The notes under the pieces are model-generated. The model did not search any database and had not been told where the DNA came from. It saw nothing but the letters and a program-made list of their open reading frames with translations. The translations under genes and the position numbers were made by a program. From Callaeas wilsoni (Eukaryota; Chordata; Aves; Passeriformes; Callaeidae), in the NCBI GenBank assembly GCA_013398955.1, contig VWPU01009583.1, positions 248,001 through 312,000 on the forward strand: a DNA stretch of 64,000 bases, read 5' to 3'. This document shows positions 61,401 to 64,000 of the stretch, piece after piece; the stretch's first letter is position 1; every line of letters starts with the position of its first letter.

Positions 61401-64000
61401 CAAACTGAGATCACAAAAATGAACTTGGCTGATGCTGTCTCTTTGAGGATTTTGAATCATGCCCCAGATAAGCCACAAGGAAAAGGGATGAGGAACTTGT
61501 CTGGGACACAAACACTGAAGTACAAAATACATTAAACAACGATAGCACAATCAAGACTCACTTGACACAGGAATAAAGCTGTTTTACAAAGTGAAAGTGA
61601 GGAGTTCAACATCAGAAGAAACTGGATGTACTAGTTAAAAACAATATAAAACTATCTCCCCTAGAACTTTTATTATTTGATGATAAATTACTACAATCTT
61701 ATTCAATCATAATCTGTCATCTTTAAAGGAGGATTTTCCAAGATTACCAGACCTGTAGAACTCATGATTTTGCTTTCATCTGTCTTGTTATTCCAACAGA
61801 TGATACATCATTCTAATTGTCCTATGAAAGTTACATTATGCATTACAGCATTAGACATAGCAGCAGCAAAAGACTTTGTCACTGCCTAAGGAAGAGTTTA
61901 GTTTAAAAAAATAAAAACAAAAAAAAAACCCATGACATTTTGCACAAAGCCACATGTAGACAATAAAATATAACCTGGTCACGACCCAAATATTTTGGTT
62001 AAGAATCTCCTCTGAAAAGAGAGGAGAAATTTGGTTTGCTTTAACTAAGAAGCTGTTCCATGTAATATGAAAGAAGATGACACAACAGGAACTAAAATGA
62101 GAATTTCAAGGAATCAATGACAGAGCTGTAGATACAAGAGGAAAGCATGACAGAGAAACAAGGGTCTGAGGAATGAAGAGTCTGAGAGGAAAAAGAAAAA
62201 AAAAATTGAGATTATATCCCCACAGCTCATCAGCATTCAGGCAGATATGAATATACTTCATGAGGAAGGATCACCTTGGCCACCTGCATGGAAAAAAGCC
62301 CAAGAATCTGCACAAAAATGCATATTTTTCACTCGTGGAATTGCAGGGCTCAGCATTTGTTTGAATAAGGATTACAGAGTAGAAAAAGATGCCATAATTA
62401 AACAGACTTGACTTCAACATGAATTAACAAATGAGCATTATCAGAACAAGAGTGCATTTAGAAATTTCATTAGGAAAGAGCAGCCACATGTAGAAATTGC
62501 CAACAGAAGAGAAACTCCGGTTTTAAGCATGTTCTGAGAATATTCTCATTTAAGAGAGAGAAAAGGAAAAAAAAAAACTAGAGGTGGTCTGAGGAAAAAA
62601 ATACCCCTGAAGTACCCCATAAATGAATGGCACTCACCCTGTCAGTTCTCCCCATTCCTGCCTAGTCAGGGTTTTTTCTTTCTTCAAGGACTCTGAAGAA
62701 TATCTAACATTTTTTAGAGATTAACTTTTTGTCAATATTACAGAGGCTCTTTACATTAAAGTACAGACTGCAGTTTCTGGAGCTTCTGATATGTCTAAGG
62801 TTCGAATCTCAAAGGCATTGGCCAACAACGAGGGGAAGCATGATATTCCCAACACAGTAACACTGTATGTCAAAACAAGCATACTAGAACCAAAGCCACC
62901 AGTGAAGTTAGGCCGGAGATGGAGTTGGTCCATTTAATAAGTCTCTACAAATAAGAAATATGCTTTTTCAAGTTTCCAAAAATTTTTAAAGAGTCCTAGT
63001 TACATAAAACAATTGTGATGTATATCTGCCTATTATGGGACACATAACACAGAAGAAAATTTTCATTCTTCAAAGGCTACACCAGGTAATCTCCCCAGAT
63101 TCCCTGTCTATTCAGAGTGACAGAAGCACCTTCAGGCTGCTTTAGGAATTCTGTATCATCTCTGGAGCCATGTAATGACTGCAGGCAGATAAGCACCGTA
63201 AGGCTGATTGATATGAGGGTCTTGCTTATCCACATCTGCTCTTATAACACATATAGACATCTGTTCTCAGAAGTGATTTTTTTTTTTTTACTACATAATT
63301 GATTTGAACATGAAGAAACATACCTCTTAAGGACAAAACCTAATGGAACAGAAGGATAATTCTACTGCAACTGCTGAATGTAAAATTTGGCTTGCAGTAG
63401 GATACAGAAGAATAGTCTGAACTGGTTTATGTTTATAAAAGCAAGGCCCAGAAATTAAAATGTAATAGATAAATTCCCAACTTACTCTCACGACAAAAGG
63501 CCAAATTTTAATCAAGAACTAACAACAAAAATGTATCTTCATCTGTTCGAAGACAACTAGATACAAAACCAGCAAATTCTTTCATGTTGAATAGACAAAC
63601 TTCAAAATACAGAAAGAAGCAATACATCTCTAGTACCAGTTGTCACCACACCTGAGAAGCGCACTTTCTCCAGGCAATGACAAGAGTGAAGCAACAATTT
63701 CACTGTTCCTTTATCTCATTCCGCCTTTAGGATCATTCCTTTCTCCATGGCACACTTGCACCAGACCAACATGTGACCTTGCTGGGAACAGAGGGACATG
63801 CAAGGCCAGGGGAGAAAAACAGTTTTGCCTCCACTAAATGAAAATGGATAACAAAGGTTGAGCCCCAGGAATAACATATGTCACGAATAATAGTGAGTAC
63901 CCGCTTCCTGGGAGATTTACACAATAGAGTTCACACATCAGCAACTGTTTGCCTATAATATAAATTCAAATTGACAAGACTGAGGTATTATGGAACAGCA
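61401..64000. other. Unique non-coding sequence
   Basis: No gene or nameable repeat seen through to the window end. Short A runs at about 61917-61928, 62200 and 62569, and T11 near 63280, are ordinary. A tRNA B-box-like word at 62799-62809 is discussed among the rejected items. Confidence 0.55.

Noticed and set aside
62799..62809. tRNA-like B box (GGTTCGAATCT)
   Set aside because: No A box at the right distance upstream and no acceptor stem pairing around it; an isolated 11-mer match.
1..64000. CRISPR array, operon or other prokaryotic-type system
   Set aside because: No regularly spaced repeats, no co-directional packed genes and no ribosome-binding-site pattern; the CR1 and LTR elements show this is animal DNA.

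Overview
This window reads as vertebrate, almost certainly avian, non-coding DNA. It is AT-rich and CpG-poor, with no operon-like packing of open frames and no open frame I can assign to a known protein family. The bird call rests on three transposable elements: a truncated CR1 LINE (about 49600-50680), a solo LTR on the minus strand from a family I know as abundant in avian genomes (8355-8715), and a second solo LTR with a matched 5-bp target-site duplication (36903-37281). The minus-strand LTR suggests a neoavian bird, but I cannot name the species.

Layout. 1-8354 is unique sequence with one striking A/C-only tract (1172-1279). 8355-8715 is the first LTR. 8716-13184 is unique sequence with a candidate conserved element near 12290-12610. 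13185-14000 holds the longest open frame (260 codons), with a good splice-acceptor-like tract inside it and AATAAA 25 bases past its stop; it is the only stretch I would test as an exon. 14000-36897 is unique sequence with a 22-bp perfect palindrome (14386), a compact G-quadruplex motif (23845), two MIR-like SINE remnants (24628, 33209), a likely conserved element (26195-26660) and an inverted repeat carrying nuclear-receptor half-sites (33738). 36898-37286 is the second LTR plus its duplications, followed by a possible minus-strand MIR-like remnant. 37736-47406 is plain unique sequence with a long poly-A run. 47407-47483 is a pre-miRNA-sized hairpin, and 47580-47945 is CpG-richer with a TATA-like box. 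49600-50680 is the CR1 copy. 50681-64000 is unique sequence with two more conserved-looking blocks (53480-53740, 61080-61400) and two short tandem duplications (55834, 57207).

How it fits together. The most economical reading is a large intron or gene-poor intergenic interval, with scattered retroelement fossils and a few possible cis-regulatory blocks. I found no CRISPR array, rRNA, convincing tRNA, intact transposon or multi-gene system. The hairpin at 47407 is the best candidate for something functional and undescribed. The regulatory, miRNA and exon calls are inferences from sequence appearance only.
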